This document shows positions 26,696 to 35,533 of a stretch of 64,000 nucleotides of DNA, piece after piece. The stretch comes from Gemmatimonadota bacterium. Lineage in GTDB: Bacteria; Gemmatimonadota; Gemmatimonadetes; Gemmatimonadales; Gemmatimonadaceae. The notes beneath the pieces were generated by a model, which saw only the letters and a list, made by a program, of their open reading frames with translations, was not told the DNA's origin and made no database searches. Every line of letters starts with the position of its first letter. Position 1 is the stretch's first letter. The stretch spans positions 1-64,000 of the forward strand of contig DAHUXM010000021.1 in the NCBI GenBank assembly GCA_027307165.1. Direction: 5' to 3'. Both the position numbers and the translations under genes were made by a program.

Positions 26696-27508
26696 CTACT
26701 GCTTGCTTGGAGGTGCCGGGGGCAGTTGCGCCAGCCGGGCTTTCATCGACTGAAAGGCGCGGGAATCGGTTTGCAGCTTCGCGAGTTCCGCTGGCGGAAC
26801 GTTGGCGAGCATGCGTTGAATGTCAGCTATGCGGTCCTGGGTTCCGGGGTGATCCGAGAACCATGCCGCCGTCGTGCCGGAGCTCCCCTGCGACTGCTCC
26901 TCGGCCAGCAGCTTCTTGAAGAAGCTCAACATTCCGGCGGGACTGATCCCGGCCCGCATGACGTTCTGGAAGCCGCCGTTGTCCGCCTGCACCTCGTCCT
27001 CTCTGCTGAACTTCGCGAACACGGCCGTACCGCCGATGTTGATCGCTGTCGCGGCCGCCTGACTGTTGCACACGTTGGTGAGTGTGCACGCGATCGCGAG
27101 ACCGACATTCGCGCCTTGCTGCTGTTGCATCTGCTTCACGGAATGACGCAACACGACGTGCTCGATCTCGTGTCCCAATACGCCGGCGAGCTCGTCCATC
27201 GTGCTCGCATGCGCGAGAACGCCGCGATTCACGTAGACGAATCCGCCGGGCAGTGCAAAGGCATTCACCACGTCCGTGTTGACCACGGCAAAATGCCAGT
27301 CGAGATCCGCGCGGGATGTGCGCTTCGCGATCTCATTGCCGAGATCGTTGACGTACGCATCCACCTGCGGATCCTGCAGCATCGGAAGCTGTGTGGAGAT
27401 CTGCTGAGCCTCCTGCTGCCCCATCTGGACTTCCTGCTGCGTGGACACCGCGCACCCTGCGAGGAGCGCGGCGCCTGCGAGTGAAACAGCCAATGAAGTG
27501 GTTCGCAT
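26696..27508 (-). CDS. M48-family metallopeptidase lipoprotein (BepA/LoiP-like)
   Basis: Started at MRTTSLAVSLAG, the 270-residue protein has lipobox LLAGC and the zinc motif HEIEH at 113-117 within LAGVLGHEIEHVVLRH. The EDEVQADNGG segment supplies the third ligand. Such periplasmic or outer-membrane lipoprotein peptidases degrade misassembled outer-membrane proteins. A longer frame reaches 27589, but the chosen ATG gives a normal lipoprotein signal. The C-terminus is Gln/Pro-rich. Confidence 0.88.
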   Translation of the reverse strand: MRTTSLAVSLAGAALLAGCAVSTQQEVQMGQQEAQQISTQLPMLQDPQVDAYVNDLGNEIAKRTSRADLDWHFAVVNTDVVNAFALPGGFVYVNRGVLAHASTMDELAGVLGHEIEHVVLRHSVKQMQQQQGANVGLAIACTLTNVCNSQAAATAINIGGTAVFAKFSREDEVQADNGGFQNVMRAGISPAGMLSFFKKLLAEEQSQGSSGTTAAWFSDHPGTQDRIADIQRMLANVPPAELAKLQTDSRAFQSMKARLAQLPPAPPSKQ

Positions 27509-27672
27509 TGTGATCCCGGGGTGATGCATCGTGCCCTCGCAAAGTGAGTTGTTGCTCCGTAGGCATCGGAAAGGCACGAACCGGACCACTCTGGCGGGTA
27601 CGCGCGGCGTTGCCCGGCAGGGTTCTCGCAGATAAGTTGGCAGCGGACGGCGTCGAACCGGAGGGTAACCGA

Positions 27673-28335
27673 ATGCAGACGACCGCTGTGGATCTCGTCA
27701 CTGTGTCGCGGGAGTGTGGTGCTGGAGGGAGCGATTTCGCGCTCGCTCTGGGTGCTGAATTGGGCTGGCCGGTGCTGGACGGAAATCTCCCCGAGCGCGT
27801 TGCCGCCAGACTACACATGCAGTGTGCCGCAGTCCGGCAACGGGACGAGCAGCCGCCGGGCCTGTTCGCCAGGATCGCCTCGACGTTGCTCATTTCACCT
27901 CCGGAAGCCCCGATGCAGATCGAGACCAGCGACCTGCTGATGCCGGATTCCATCGCGCAGGCCGCTCATGCCGAAATCGTGGAGGCCGCAGCTCATCCGC
28001 CGGCCATAATCGTCGGGCACGGCGCGCAGATGATCCTCCGGGAGCGACCGGGCACGATCCACGTCCGGCTGGTCGGAACGCCGGAATCCCGTGTCGAGCG
28101 ACTCGTCGCGCGCGACGGAGGGACGCCGGAGGAAGCCGCGGCCAACGCGCGACGCATCAACGGTCAGCGCCAGGCGTACGTCCAGCGGTATTATCATGAG
28201 GACTGGGCCGACCCGCTGCTCTTCGACGTTCAGTTCAACACCGCTCGTGTGACGATCGCGCAGGCAGTAAGGTGCCTCACGTCGATCATTGCCGCGCGCA
28301 GTCACGCAAATCCGGTACACGCCTTGAGCAGCTGA
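27673..28335 (+). CDS. Cytidylate-kinase-like family protein
   Basis: The 220-residue protein begins after GGAGGG located nine bases upstream of ATG 27673. The N-terminal TVSRECGAGGSDFALALGAE resembles the modified P-loop of the cytidylate-kinase-like family (as opposed to Cmk proper). IIVGHGAQMILRE and the helical RRINGQRQAYVQRYYHEDW segment also fit. These proteins are predicted nucleotide kinases of unknown substrate. It is followed 21 bases later by ridA on the same strand. Confidence 0.8.
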   Translation: MQTTAVDLVTVSRECGAGGSDFALALGAELGWPVLDGNLPERVAARLHMQCAAVRQRDEQPPGLFARIASTLLISPPEAPMQIETSDLLMPDSIAQAAHAEIVEAAAHPPAIIVGHGAQMILRERPGTIHVRLVGTPESRVERLVARDGGTPEEAAANARRINGQRQAYVQRYYHEDWADPLLFDVQFNTARVTIAQAVRCLTSIIAARSHANPVHALSS

Positions 28336-28356
28336 CACTCTCCAACCACGAGTCAC

Positions 28357-28758
28357 ATGAGATTCATCTCCACGCCCGACGCGCCGATACCCGCCGGACA
28401 CTATTCACAGGGAGTCGTGCACGGTGGTCTTGTGTTCGTAGCCGGCCAGCTGCCGATCGACCCCAGGGATCCGTCGCGTGAGCCGGGTCCGATTGAAGAC
28501 CAGACCGCGCAGGCGCTCGCCAACGTTCGCGCGATTCTGAGCGCAGCTGGCACGAGCCTCGATCGTGTCGTGCAGATGACGGTCTATGTTTCCGACGTAT
28601 CGCTGTGGGGAAAGGTGAACGCGGTCTACTCGCGTGTGATGGGCAATCACCGCCCAGCGCGCGCAATCGTGCCAAGCGGCGAGCTGCGACACGGAATGCT
28701 CATCGAGATTCAGGCGATCGCTGCGGTCGAAGCGACGGGTCCGGAGGCAGCCGCGTGA
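28357..28758 (+). CDS. RidA-family enamine/imine deaminase
   Basis: The 133-residue protein has the Rid signature: GVVHGGLVFVAGQLPIDP near the N-terminus and HRPARAIVPSGELRHGMLIE with the active-site Arg. RidA hydrolyses reactive 2-aminoacrylate or 2-aminocrotonate released by PLP dehydratases. Its stop overlaps the start of the threonine dehydratase gene (GTGA), which couples the detoxifier to the source of the toxic enamine. Confidence 0.9.
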   Translation: MRFISTPDAPIPAGHYSQGVVHGGLVFVAGQLPIDPRDPSREPGPIEDQTAQALANVRAILSAAGTSLDRVVQMTVYVSDVSLWGKVNAVYSRVMGNHRPARAIVPSGELRHGMLIEIQAIAAVEATGPEAAA

Positions 28759-29729
28759 GCGACGCGACGCTCATCTCTCGCGCGGATGTCGATGCAGCGG
28801 CAGGGAGACTGCAGGGGCAGGCGGTTCACACTCCGATAATTACGGCACTTGATCTGGCCGAGCGACTTGGAGTTGCGTGCGGTGTGAAGGCCGAATCGTT
28901 TCAGCGTACCGGCTCGTTCAAGTTCCGCGGCGCCTACAACTACATCGCGACAATGATCCCGGCGGATCGGTCGCGCGGGGTAATCGCACCATCGTCGGGA
29001 AATCACGGGCAGGCCGTTGCATGCGTTGCGGCCATATTCGGAATTTCGGCAACTATCGTGATGCCGACTACGGTAACGCCGATCAAGCGCGCCGGCGTCG
29101 AGCGATGGGGGGCGACGACAGTGCTCGCCGGCACTACGACGGACGATCGCATGTCCGCCGCGCAAGATCTCGCCCGCACTACGGGGGCGGCGATCGTTCC
29201 GCCATACGATGACCTCCGGATCATCGCGGGGCAGGCGACTTGCGGCCTCGAGATACTCGCCGACGAGCCGGACGCCATGACTTTCGTCGTACCCGTCGGC
29301 GGCGGTGGATTGAGCGGAGGGATCGCGACGATCGTCAAGCTGATGCGCCCCGCTGCGCGAGTCATAGTCGTCGAGCCCGAAGGTGCGGCGAAGCTCTCGG
29401 CCGCATGGCGCGCCGGATCCCCCGTGCCGATCGATCGCGCGCGTAGCGCTGCGGACGGATTGCTGGCGGTGAAGATCGGCACGCTCAACTTCGCGCATCT
29501 GCACCGTTACGCCGACGAGATCATCACGGTGACCGAAGACGAGATCGCAGAAGCCGCCGCCTATCTATTTCGCGAACTGAAGCTCGTCGCGGAGCCCAGC
29601 GGTGCGACTGCACTCGCCGCTCTGCTCGCAGAGAAGGTGAAGCCGAGCGGCGAGACGATCGCAGTACTGAGCGGCGGGAACGTCTCGATGGATGCGCTGC
29701 GCGAGTTTACCGCAAATCATTCCGCATAA
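28755..29729 (+). CDS. Threonine/serine dehydratase (PLP fold type II)
   Basis: The 324-residue enzyme starts at a GTG that overlaps the ridA stop. The Schiff-base Lys56 lies in TGSFKFRGAYN, the substrate loop is SSGNHGQAVA, and the phosphate cradle is VGGGGLSGG. It converts threonine or serine to 2-oxobutyrate or pyruvate with ammonia. The regulatory ACT domain of biosynthetic IlvA is absent, so it resembles catabolic TdcB, or a serine racemase/dehydratase. Confidence 0.9.
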   Translation: MSDATLISRADVDAAAGRLQGQAVHTPIITALDLAERLGVACGVKAESFQRTGSFKFRGAYNYIATMIPADRSRGVIAPSSGNHGQAVACVAAIFGISATIVMPTTVTPIKRAGVERWGATTVLAGTTTDDRMSAAQDLARTTGAAIVPPYDDLRIIAGQATCGLEILADEPDAMTFVVPVGGGGLSGGIATIVKLMRPAARVIVVEPEGAAKLSAAWRAGSPVPIDRARSAADGLLAVKIGTLNFAHLHRYADEIITVTEDEIAEAAAYLFRELKLVAEPSGATALAALLAEKVKPSGETIAVLSGGNVSMDALREFTANHSA

Positions 29730-29743
29730 GCAGTCGGCAGTTC

Positions 29744-30229
29744 TTACGCCGCGCTAACTCGCGGCCGCGGAGTTCCGTTGTCGGTCCATGACACGAGCAG
29801 CCGCCGAATCGTTCCGCGGGCCGTATCCTGCGTGACGCCAGCTGCGCGCAACGCCGTCGTAGCCGGATCGTCGTGCACCGAAATGATCGCGAGCAACAGG
29901 TGCTCCGTTCCGACCCGGCGGTGACCGAGCATCGCTGCTTCCTCCTCGGCGCGCCGCACGATCATGTCGAGCGAAGCCGGCCTGACCGGAAATCTGCGGA
30001 GGCGCAGATTCGCTTCGCGATCGCTGGCAATCTGATCGGCACTGTCCAGCAACTCGTCCATATTCACGTCGAGCGCGGTGAGCACACCCCGCGCGAGTGA
30101 CGGTCCGCATCCTTCAATGGCCCGCAGGAGCTCCATACTTGCCAACGCCGACGGGCGCCGCCTCAACGCAATCCTGGCAACCCCCAGCGTATCCTCAGCC
30201 CGGTCCGTAAAGCCACTCTTCCACGACAT
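29744..30229 (-). CDS. Stand-alone Clp N-terminal (R) domain protein
   Basis: The 161-residue protein contains two Clp_N-like helical repeats: FTDRAEDTLGVARIALRRRP early, and EEEAAMLGHRRVGTEHLLLA with AALRAAGVT later. There is no AAA+ ATPase module. Free-standing Clp_N proteins can act as adaptors or decoys for ClpA/ClpC-type unfoldases. The pairing with Clp is inferred. It ends convergently with the dehydratase gene. Confidence 0.75.
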   Translation of the reverse strand: MSWKSGFTDRAEDTLGVARIALRRRPSALASMELLRAIEGCGPSLARGVLTALDVNMDELLDSADQIASDREANLRLRRFPVRPASLDMIVRRAEEEAAMLGHRRVGTEHLLLAIISVHDDPATTALRAAGVTQDTARGTIRRLLVSWTDNGTPRPRVSAA

Positions 30230-30337
30230 GACGCACCTCCATATCCTTGTCCGCTCCGCAATGGCGGGCTCTCATCACATGTGTCACGCCCTCGCGACAG
30301 ACGGTTTGCGCGGAACCGCGGCTGATCGCGGACCGGC

Positions 30338-30365
30338 GCCGAGGTTGACGCCGAGGTTGACGCCG
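30338..30365. repeat. Two tandem copies of a 12-bp unit
   Basis: GCCGAGGTTGAC is repeated twice in tandem and followed by the first four bases of a third copy. It lies in the gap upstream of the ABC permease gene. No function is evident. Confidence 0.5.
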
Positions 30366-30406
30366 TAGGAGGCCGAGGGGTATTCTCCCGCTCCACCAGA
30401 GCCGCC

Positions 30407-32146
30407 ATGCTTCAGCCCCTACCCATTCCCACGCAGGCGAACGCAGCCGATCGACGGGGCGGGGTGCGTCCAACACCCTGGTGGCTGGACCTGCTGCTGG
30501 TGCTGTTCGTGGCAGCCATCGCGTTCGGGATCGCGCGCGCCGCGGCGCGCTGGAGCTCGCCACTCTCGCCCAACGTGCGAATCGATACGTCGATCTCGCT
30601 GCTCCCGATGTACGCGGGACTGTCCACGTTGCGCATGGCCGTGGCGTACGTGGTGTCGCTCGTGTTCAGCCTCGTCTATGCACGCGCCGCCGCCGCGAGC
30701 AGGACCGCCGAACGCATCATGCTCCCGGTGCTGGACATACTTCAGAGCATTCCGATTCTGTCGTTCATGCCGGGGGTCGTGCTTGGCCTCGCTGCCGCTT
30801 TCCCGGGGCGCACGCTGGGGCTCGAGCTTGCCGCGATCCTGCTCATCTTCACCAGCCAGGCGTGGAACCTCGCCTTCAGTTTTCATCAGTCGCTCACGAC
30901 GATTCCGCGCGAGCTCAACGAAGCCGCCGACGTGTATCGACTGGGCCTCTGGCGCCGGTTCACGCGGCTGGAGCTGCCGTTCGGCGCAATCGCGCTGATC
31001 CAGAACAGCATGATGAGCTGGGCGGGAGGCTGGTTCTTTCTCATGGCGTCGGAGCAATTCGTGCTCGGCACCAACAACCTCCGTCTACCGGGTCTGGGCT
31101 CGTACCTCGCGGCAGCCTCGGAGGCGCGCGACACGCGTGCGATCATATGGGGAATCGTCGCCCTCGTTACGGTGATCGTAGCGCTGGATCAGATACTCTG
31201 GCGCCCGCTGGTTGCGTGGTCGGACAAGTTCAAGTTCGAGCAGTCCGGCGGTGACGCGTCGGAATCGTGGATGCTGGATCTTCTGCGCAACTCCTCGCTC
31301 GTTGCGTGGCTGCACGATCATACGGTAGCTCCGATAGAGAAGTCGCTGGATCGGCCCCGTGAGGCGCGCACGCGCTCCATGCCGATAGTTCCGCGATGGA
31401 TGCGTGTGCTCGCGGGATTGCTCCTCGGGCTGGCGGCGGTAGCGATCGTCATCTGGGGCGGTTTCGCCGCGTTTCACGCGGTGTCGGGTCTGAGCGGAAA
31501 AACATGGTGGACCATACTGGTCGCTACACTCGCGACCTTTGGTCGCACGCTCGCAGCGTTGATCATCGCGACGGCGTGGACGGTGCCATTCGGTGTCGCC
31601 GTCGGGATGAGCCCCAAATGGTCACGCAGGTTGCAGCCCGTGGTGCAGGTCATCGCGTCGATCCCGGCAACTGCACTGTTCTCCGTTCTTCTGCTCATAC
31701 TGCTGTCACTTCCGGGCGGCCTCAACATTGCCGCCATCGCCCTGATGGTGCTGGGTACACAGTGGTATGTTCTGTTCAACGTGATTGCCGGAGCAATGGC
31801 GATCCCGTCCGATCTCAAGGAAGCGGCTGGTGTATACGGGCTCAAGGGCTGGCGTCGATGGAAGTTGCTGATCATACCGGCGATCTTTCCATACCTGGTC
31901 ACCGGGTTGATCACCGCGACCGGCGGCGCGTGGAATGCGAGCATCGTTTCCGAGTACGTGATATTTGCGGGCCACAAGATAAGCACTGTCGGATTGGGAG
32001 CGTTGATCGCGGAAGCCGCTGACGCACAGAACTTTCCGCTCCTTCTGGCTTCCACGCTCGTGATGGCGGCGGTCGTGATACTCGGGAATAGACTCGTGTG
32101 GCGCAGGTTGTACCGCATCGCACAATCGCGTTATCGTCTGGAATGA
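30407..32146 (+). CDS. ABC transporter permease, duplicated (two fused permease domains, anion/NitT-TauT type)
   Basis: The 579-residue protein holds two binding-protein-dependent permease domains in one chain. The first has the EAA loop ELNEAADVYRLGLWRRF and the second has DLKEAAGVYGLKGWRRWK; the halves are joined by a cytoplasmic linker around residue 290. This matches the duplicated permease component of anion transporters (nitrate, sulfonate, taurine or bicarbonate like). It is followed 10 bases later by its ATPase gene. No solute-binding protein is adjacent. Confidence 0.88.
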   Translation: MLQPLPIPTQANAADRRGGVRPTPWWLDLLLVLFVAAIAFGIARAAARWSSPLSPNVRIDTSISLLPMYAGLSTLRMAVAYVVSLVFSLVYARAAAASRTAERIMLPVLDILQSIPILSFMPGVVLGLAAAFPGRTLGLELAAILLIFTSQAWNLAFSFHQSLTTIPRELNEAADVYRLGLWRRFTRLELPFGAIALIQNSMMSWAGGWFFLMASEQFVLGTNNLRLPGLGSYLAAASEARDTRAIIWGIVALVTVIVALDQILWRPLVAWSDKFKFEQSGGDASESWMLDLLRNSSLVAWLHDHTVAPIEKSLDRPREARTRSMPIVPRWMRVLAGLLLGLAAVAIVIWGGFAAFHAVSGLSGKTWWTILVATLATFGRTLAALIIATAWTVPFGVAVGMSPKWSRRLQPVVQVIASIPATALFSVLLLILLSLPGGLNIAAIALMVLGTQWYVLFNVIAGAMAIPSDLKEAAGVYGLKGWRRWKLLIIPAIFPYLVTGLITATGGAWNASIVSEYVIFAGHKISTVGLGALIAEAADAQNFPLLLASTLVMAAVVILGNRLVWRRLYRIAQSRYRLE

Positions 32147-32156
32147 GGCAAGCAGC

Positions 32157-33572
32157 ATGACAACGGCCATATCTGCACCACCGGCGAACGAGCGCGGCGC
32201 GGTAATACTCGAAGCGCGCGCGGTGGACAAGTATTACGGCGACGACCGCACACCCGTGCTGGATCACGTCAGCGTTGCGTTGCACGCTGGCGAATTCGTC
32301 GCGCTGCTCGGCCCATCCGGATCCGGCAAATCGACGTTGCTGCGTTTGCTGTCCGGACTGATGCCGCCGTCGTCGGGACGCGTTCTGTCGCACGGTGAGG
32401 ATCTCACCGGAATCAATCCGAACGTTGCGATCGTGTTCCAGAGTTTCGCGTTGTTTCCATGGCTCACCGTTCTGCAGAACGTGGAGCTCGGTCTGCTCGC
32501 GGCTGGGGTTCCGTCCGACCAACGCCGCGAACGCGCGATTGCCGCGATCGACCTCATCGGGCTCGACGGTTACGAGGAAGCGTTCCCGAAAGAACTTTCC
32601 GGCGGCATGAAGCAGCGCGTCGGTTTCGCTCGCGCGCTCGTCGTGCAACCGGAAGTGCTTTTCATGGACGAGCCGTTTTCCGCTCTCGACGTCTTGACGG
32701 GTGAGACGCTGCGGGCCGAGCTGCAGGAGCTGTGGAGCTCTCGCTCGATGCCCACCAAGGCGGTCCTGCTCGTCACGCACAACATCGAGGAAGCAGTGAC
32801 ACTCGCCGATCGAATTCTCGTGTTCGGCGCAAATCCGGGGCACATCCGGATCGAGCTGCCGGGATTACCGGCGCACGAGCGAGCGCATCACGGTCCCGCA
32901 CGGCAGCATCTTGTCGACGCGATCTATCGCGTGATGACAAACCCGGGTGAGGACGCATCGAAGCTCGTCGGCCGCCCGAGTACTCCTACACGTGCCGAGC
33001 GCCCGCGGCGCTATCAGGTGCTGCCCGACGTCGGGATCGACGATCTCACAGGATTCGTGCAGTACCTGTCGACGATGGGCGGCCGTGCAAACGTGCACGA
33101 TCTCGCGCGCGATCTTCAGCTCCGCAGCGACGACGTGCTCGCAATAGTCGAAGCCAGCGACCTGCTCGGCTTTGCCGACCTCCAGGATCGCGCAGTCGTC
33201 ATCACACAACCGGGAATCGAATTTGCCGACGCCGATCTCGACATCGAGAAGGCGATGTTCCGGCGCTATGCCCTGGCTCACGTGTCGCTGCTGCGACACA
33301 TAGTGCGCGAGCTCGACGCGTCTCCGTCAGGCACGCTCGACTCGGACCGCCTCATGGAGGAGCTGGAAGAAGCCTTCTCCGGCGGCGAGGCACGCCGTCA
33401 GTTCGAGACGGTCGTCGACTGGGGTCGATACGCCGAGTTGTTCTCCTACGACGACGCAAGCGGCGAGCTGCGGCTGGATCCGGAGACCGGAGTTAGCGCT
33501 GCCGATGCACTACGTGAAGCGATGACCGCAGGCGGTTCCGCGACCTGGTCCGTGGACGGGGAGGAGAGCTAG
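32157..33572 (+). CDS. ABC transporter ATPase with C-terminal AAA-associated domain (NitT/TauT type)
   Basis: Residues 1-250 form a standard ABC ATPase with Walker A GPSGSGKSTLL, signature LSGGMKQRVGFARAL and Walker B EVLFMDEPFSALDVLTGE. The C-terminal 200 residues match the AAA-associated domain found in nitrate/sulfonate ATPases, which often senses a ligand. The gene sits directly after the fused permease gene. Together they make a complete importer core lacking only a binding protein, which may be encoded elsewhere. Confidence 0.9.
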   Translation: MTTAISAPPANERGAVILEARAVDKYYGDDRTPVLDHVSVALHAGEFVALLGPSGSGKSTLLRLLSGLMPPSSGRVLSHGEDLTGINPNVAIVFQSFALFPWLTVLQNVELGLLAAGVPSDQRRERAIAAIDLIGLDGYEEAFPKELSGGMKQRVGFARALVVQPEVLFMDEPFSALDVLTGETLRAELQELWSSRSMPTKAVLLVTHNIEEAVTLADRILVFGANPGHIRIELPGLPAHERAHHGPARQHLVDAIYRVMTNPGEDASKLVGRPSTPTRAERPRRYQVLPDVGIDDLTGFVQYLSTMGGRANVHDLARDLQLRSDDVLAIVEASDLLGFADLQDRAVVITQPGIEFADADLDIEKAMFRRYALAHVSLLRHIVRELDASPSGTLDSDRLMEELEEAFSGGEARRQFETVVDWGRYAELFSYDDASGELRLDPETGVSAADALREAMTAGGSATWSVDGEES

Positions 33573-33600
33573 ACGGATGTGGTGAGAGCTGCTGAAAAGG

Positions 33601-33630
33601 TCGTCATTCCCGCATTCGCGGGAATGACGA
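33601..33630. terminator. 13-bp inverted repeat, REP-like bidirectional terminator
   Basis: Arms 33601-33613 and 33618-33630 pair perfectly around a 4-base loop. The stem text TCGTCATTCCCGC is the widespread REP-like hairpin found between convergent genes. It separates the ABC operon from the minus-strand hypothetical gene. Confidence 0.65.
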
Positions 33631-33646
33631 TACGGCGGTGCGCCGC

Positions 33647-34123
33647 CTACTTCCTTATCGCCCCACACACCGCCGCGTACGCCTTTCCGGCACTGCTTCC
33701 AGGCGGCCGTTTGGCCCAGTCGATCTGCACCAGCTGGGAATCCGGCGTATCGTAGCCAGCGACTGGCTTCCCGTTGACGTCATATGTTTGCGCCGAGACG
33801 GGCTTTATTCCCTGCGTGGTGCAGTCGATCATCTTACGATCGACCATCGTGCGATAGGCGTGCCTGGTTCCGATCATCTGGTTCGTCGCGTACTGCCAAC
33901 GGAGTCGAACGCGATACGTGCCGTCGGGCGCGCGCTTCGTCTGGGTTGTGTCGAGCGCGACTCTGACCGTGGCGTCGTTATAGACGCTGCGCCATGCGCC
34001 GGATGGACCCGAGCTGCTGGTCCTGGTCTTCGTCGTCCTGTGCCGCGGCGCCTTCTGGGCGCCGGCAGAAACGGCCAATACTGCCACGGCGAGCAGCGCC
34101 GGAATGAGTTTGCTATGCACCAA
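33647..34123 (-). CDS. Exported hypothetical protein, 158 residues (possibly surface-adhesin-E-like)
   Basis: A signal peptide (MVHSKLIPALLAVAVLAVSA, then GAQ) precedes a basic Ser/Thr linker and a compact beta-rich domain. WRSVYNDATVRVALDT, YRVRLRWQY, RKMIDCTTQGIKPV and the C-terminal GKAYAAVC place two cysteines that may form a disulfide. The layout is reminiscent of small exported adhesin-E-like domains, but the match is weak. It is followed six bases later by the amine oxidase gene. Confidence 0.6.
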   Translation of the reverse strand: MVHSKLIPALLAVAVLAVSAGAQKAPRHRTTKTRTSSSGPSGAWRSVYNDATVRVALDTTQTKRAPDGTYRVRLRWQYATNQMIGTRHAYRTMVDRKMIDCTTQGIKPVSAQTYDVNGKPVAGYDTPDSQLVQIDWAKRPPGSSAGKAYAAVCGAIRK

Positions 34124-34129
34124 CTGACC

Positions 34130-35503
34130 TCACTGGTTTGGAATGGGTTCTTGCCCCAAAGCCTGGAGCACTCCTTGTGCCGCTCGCAATCCGGTGGCCA
34201 GCGCGCCTTCGACAGTGCCGCTGCGACCTTCCGTGTTCGTGGCCTCTCCAGAGAAGAATACTGTCTGTTCGACGGGCCTCGAAAGTTTCCTCGCTGATCC
34301 GCTGCCGCCGACGACCGCGTAGCTGTAGGCACCGCGCGAGAACGGATCGTGCTCCCAGTTATGCATCCAGCTTCCGGTCACCAGACCGGCCAGCCGCTCA
34401 TATGTCGTACCGAGGTGCGCCGCCAGATCGTGCAGCGCGATTCGCTCGATTTCCGCGTCCGGCATGGCGCACAAGGCCGCCGCCGGCGGGCCGCCGACCC
34501 ACCCTACGAGAATCGGTGCGCGCACCGGAAACTGGGTCCACCAGACGGGAAAATCAGCCCCGGGGCTGTGCAGGAAGCTGAGCGACATCAGCCCGCTTCC
34601 ACCGTGCTCGGGAGCGTTCCGTAGCCCCATTTCCCAGAAGCGCTCACGGAATGCGAAAACCGTTCGGAGCACGCTACCCATTGCGAGGCCATCCACCGCA
34701 TTCGTCACTGCCGGAATTTCGGGCTCGAACGCGATTGCGCCCGGCGCCGGCGGCACGGCCTGCAACACACCGATGGGCACAGTGACTATCACCGTGCGTC
34801 CCGACACCGCGCGGAGCTCGCCCGCGGCGTTCTGGCAGCTCACGACGACGTTTCCGCGCTCCCACTCGACTCTGGTCACCACGGTATTGAGCTCGATCGC
34901 ATCATAGACGTCACGCGCGAGCCACGCAGACACGCGATCGTAACCATCCACCACGCGCCCCGTCCGTTCATCCTCGGGGCTCTCGGCAGGGTCGCCACCC
35001 TTGGCGAGCCAGCGCTCGCTCACGAGTGATATGTCGGCAGCGTGGAACCCCTGCACGAATTCGATCGCACTGATCCGCGCACGGGCGTCTTTTGGCTTGC
35101 GCTTCCGTGCCGCTCGTTCCGCGAGATAATCCCTGAAGCTCCGGTCCGGCGTACGATGCTCGTCCAGCTTCCCGAGCACCTTTTCAATCCGCTTCCAGAA
35201 ATCGACCTGCCTGAAAGTTCCTTCGCGCGCTTGCCAGTGCTCGCCCACGACATCGAATGCTGTCAACCCTGCGGCGTCGATTATCGTATCAGTGTTGGGA
35301 GTGGCGCCGTGTAAAAATTCGGCACCAAGCTCGATCGGAACTACCACTGAAGGGTCGCGGTATGTGAAGATTCGGCCACCGACGCGGCCGCGCGCCTCCA
35401 GGACGATGACGCTACGCCCGTTTGCGCGCAGCTCCTTTGCCGCGGCGAGGCCAGCCGCACCCGCTCCGATTATTATCGCGTCGACCACGTCAGCCTGATC
35501 CAT
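34130..35503 (-). CDS. Flavin monoamine oxidase family protein
   Basis: The 457-residue protein, started at MDQADVVDAIIIG, opens with the dinucleotide motif GAGAAGLAAAKEL and VLEARGRVGGRIFTY. It ends with the FAD-binding segment VFFSGEATNTEGRSGTVEGA, which defines the family. Members oxidise primary amines, polyamines or amino acids. No signal peptide is seen, so it is cytoplasmic. ATG 35503 is preferred because a longer start would overlap the divergent SCO1 gene. Confidence 0.88.
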   Translation of the reverse strand: MDQADVVDAIIIGAGAAGLAAAKELRANGRSVIVLEARGRVGGRIFTYRDPSVVVPIELGAEFLHGATPNTDTIIDAAGLTAFDVVGEHWQAREGTFRQVDFWKRIEKVLGKLDEHRTPDRSFRDYLAERAARKRKPKDARARISAIEFVQGFHAADISLVSERWLAKGGDPAESPEDERTGRVVDGYDRVSAWLARDVYDAIELNTVVTRVEWERGNVVVSCQNAAGELRAVSGRTVIVTVPIGVLQAVPPAPGAIAFEPEIPAVTNAVDGLAMGSVLRTVFAFRERFWEMGLRNAPEHGGSGLMSLSFLHSPGADFPVWWTQFPVRAPILVGWVGGPPAAALCAMPDAEIERIALHDLAAHLGTTYERLAGLVTGSWMHNWEHDPFSRGAYSYAVVGGSGSARKLSRPVEQTVFFSGEATNTEGRSGTVEGALATGLRAAQGVLQALGQEPIPNQ

Positions 35504-35533
35504 TCGGACTGAATTATACACGGCAATTTGCAT

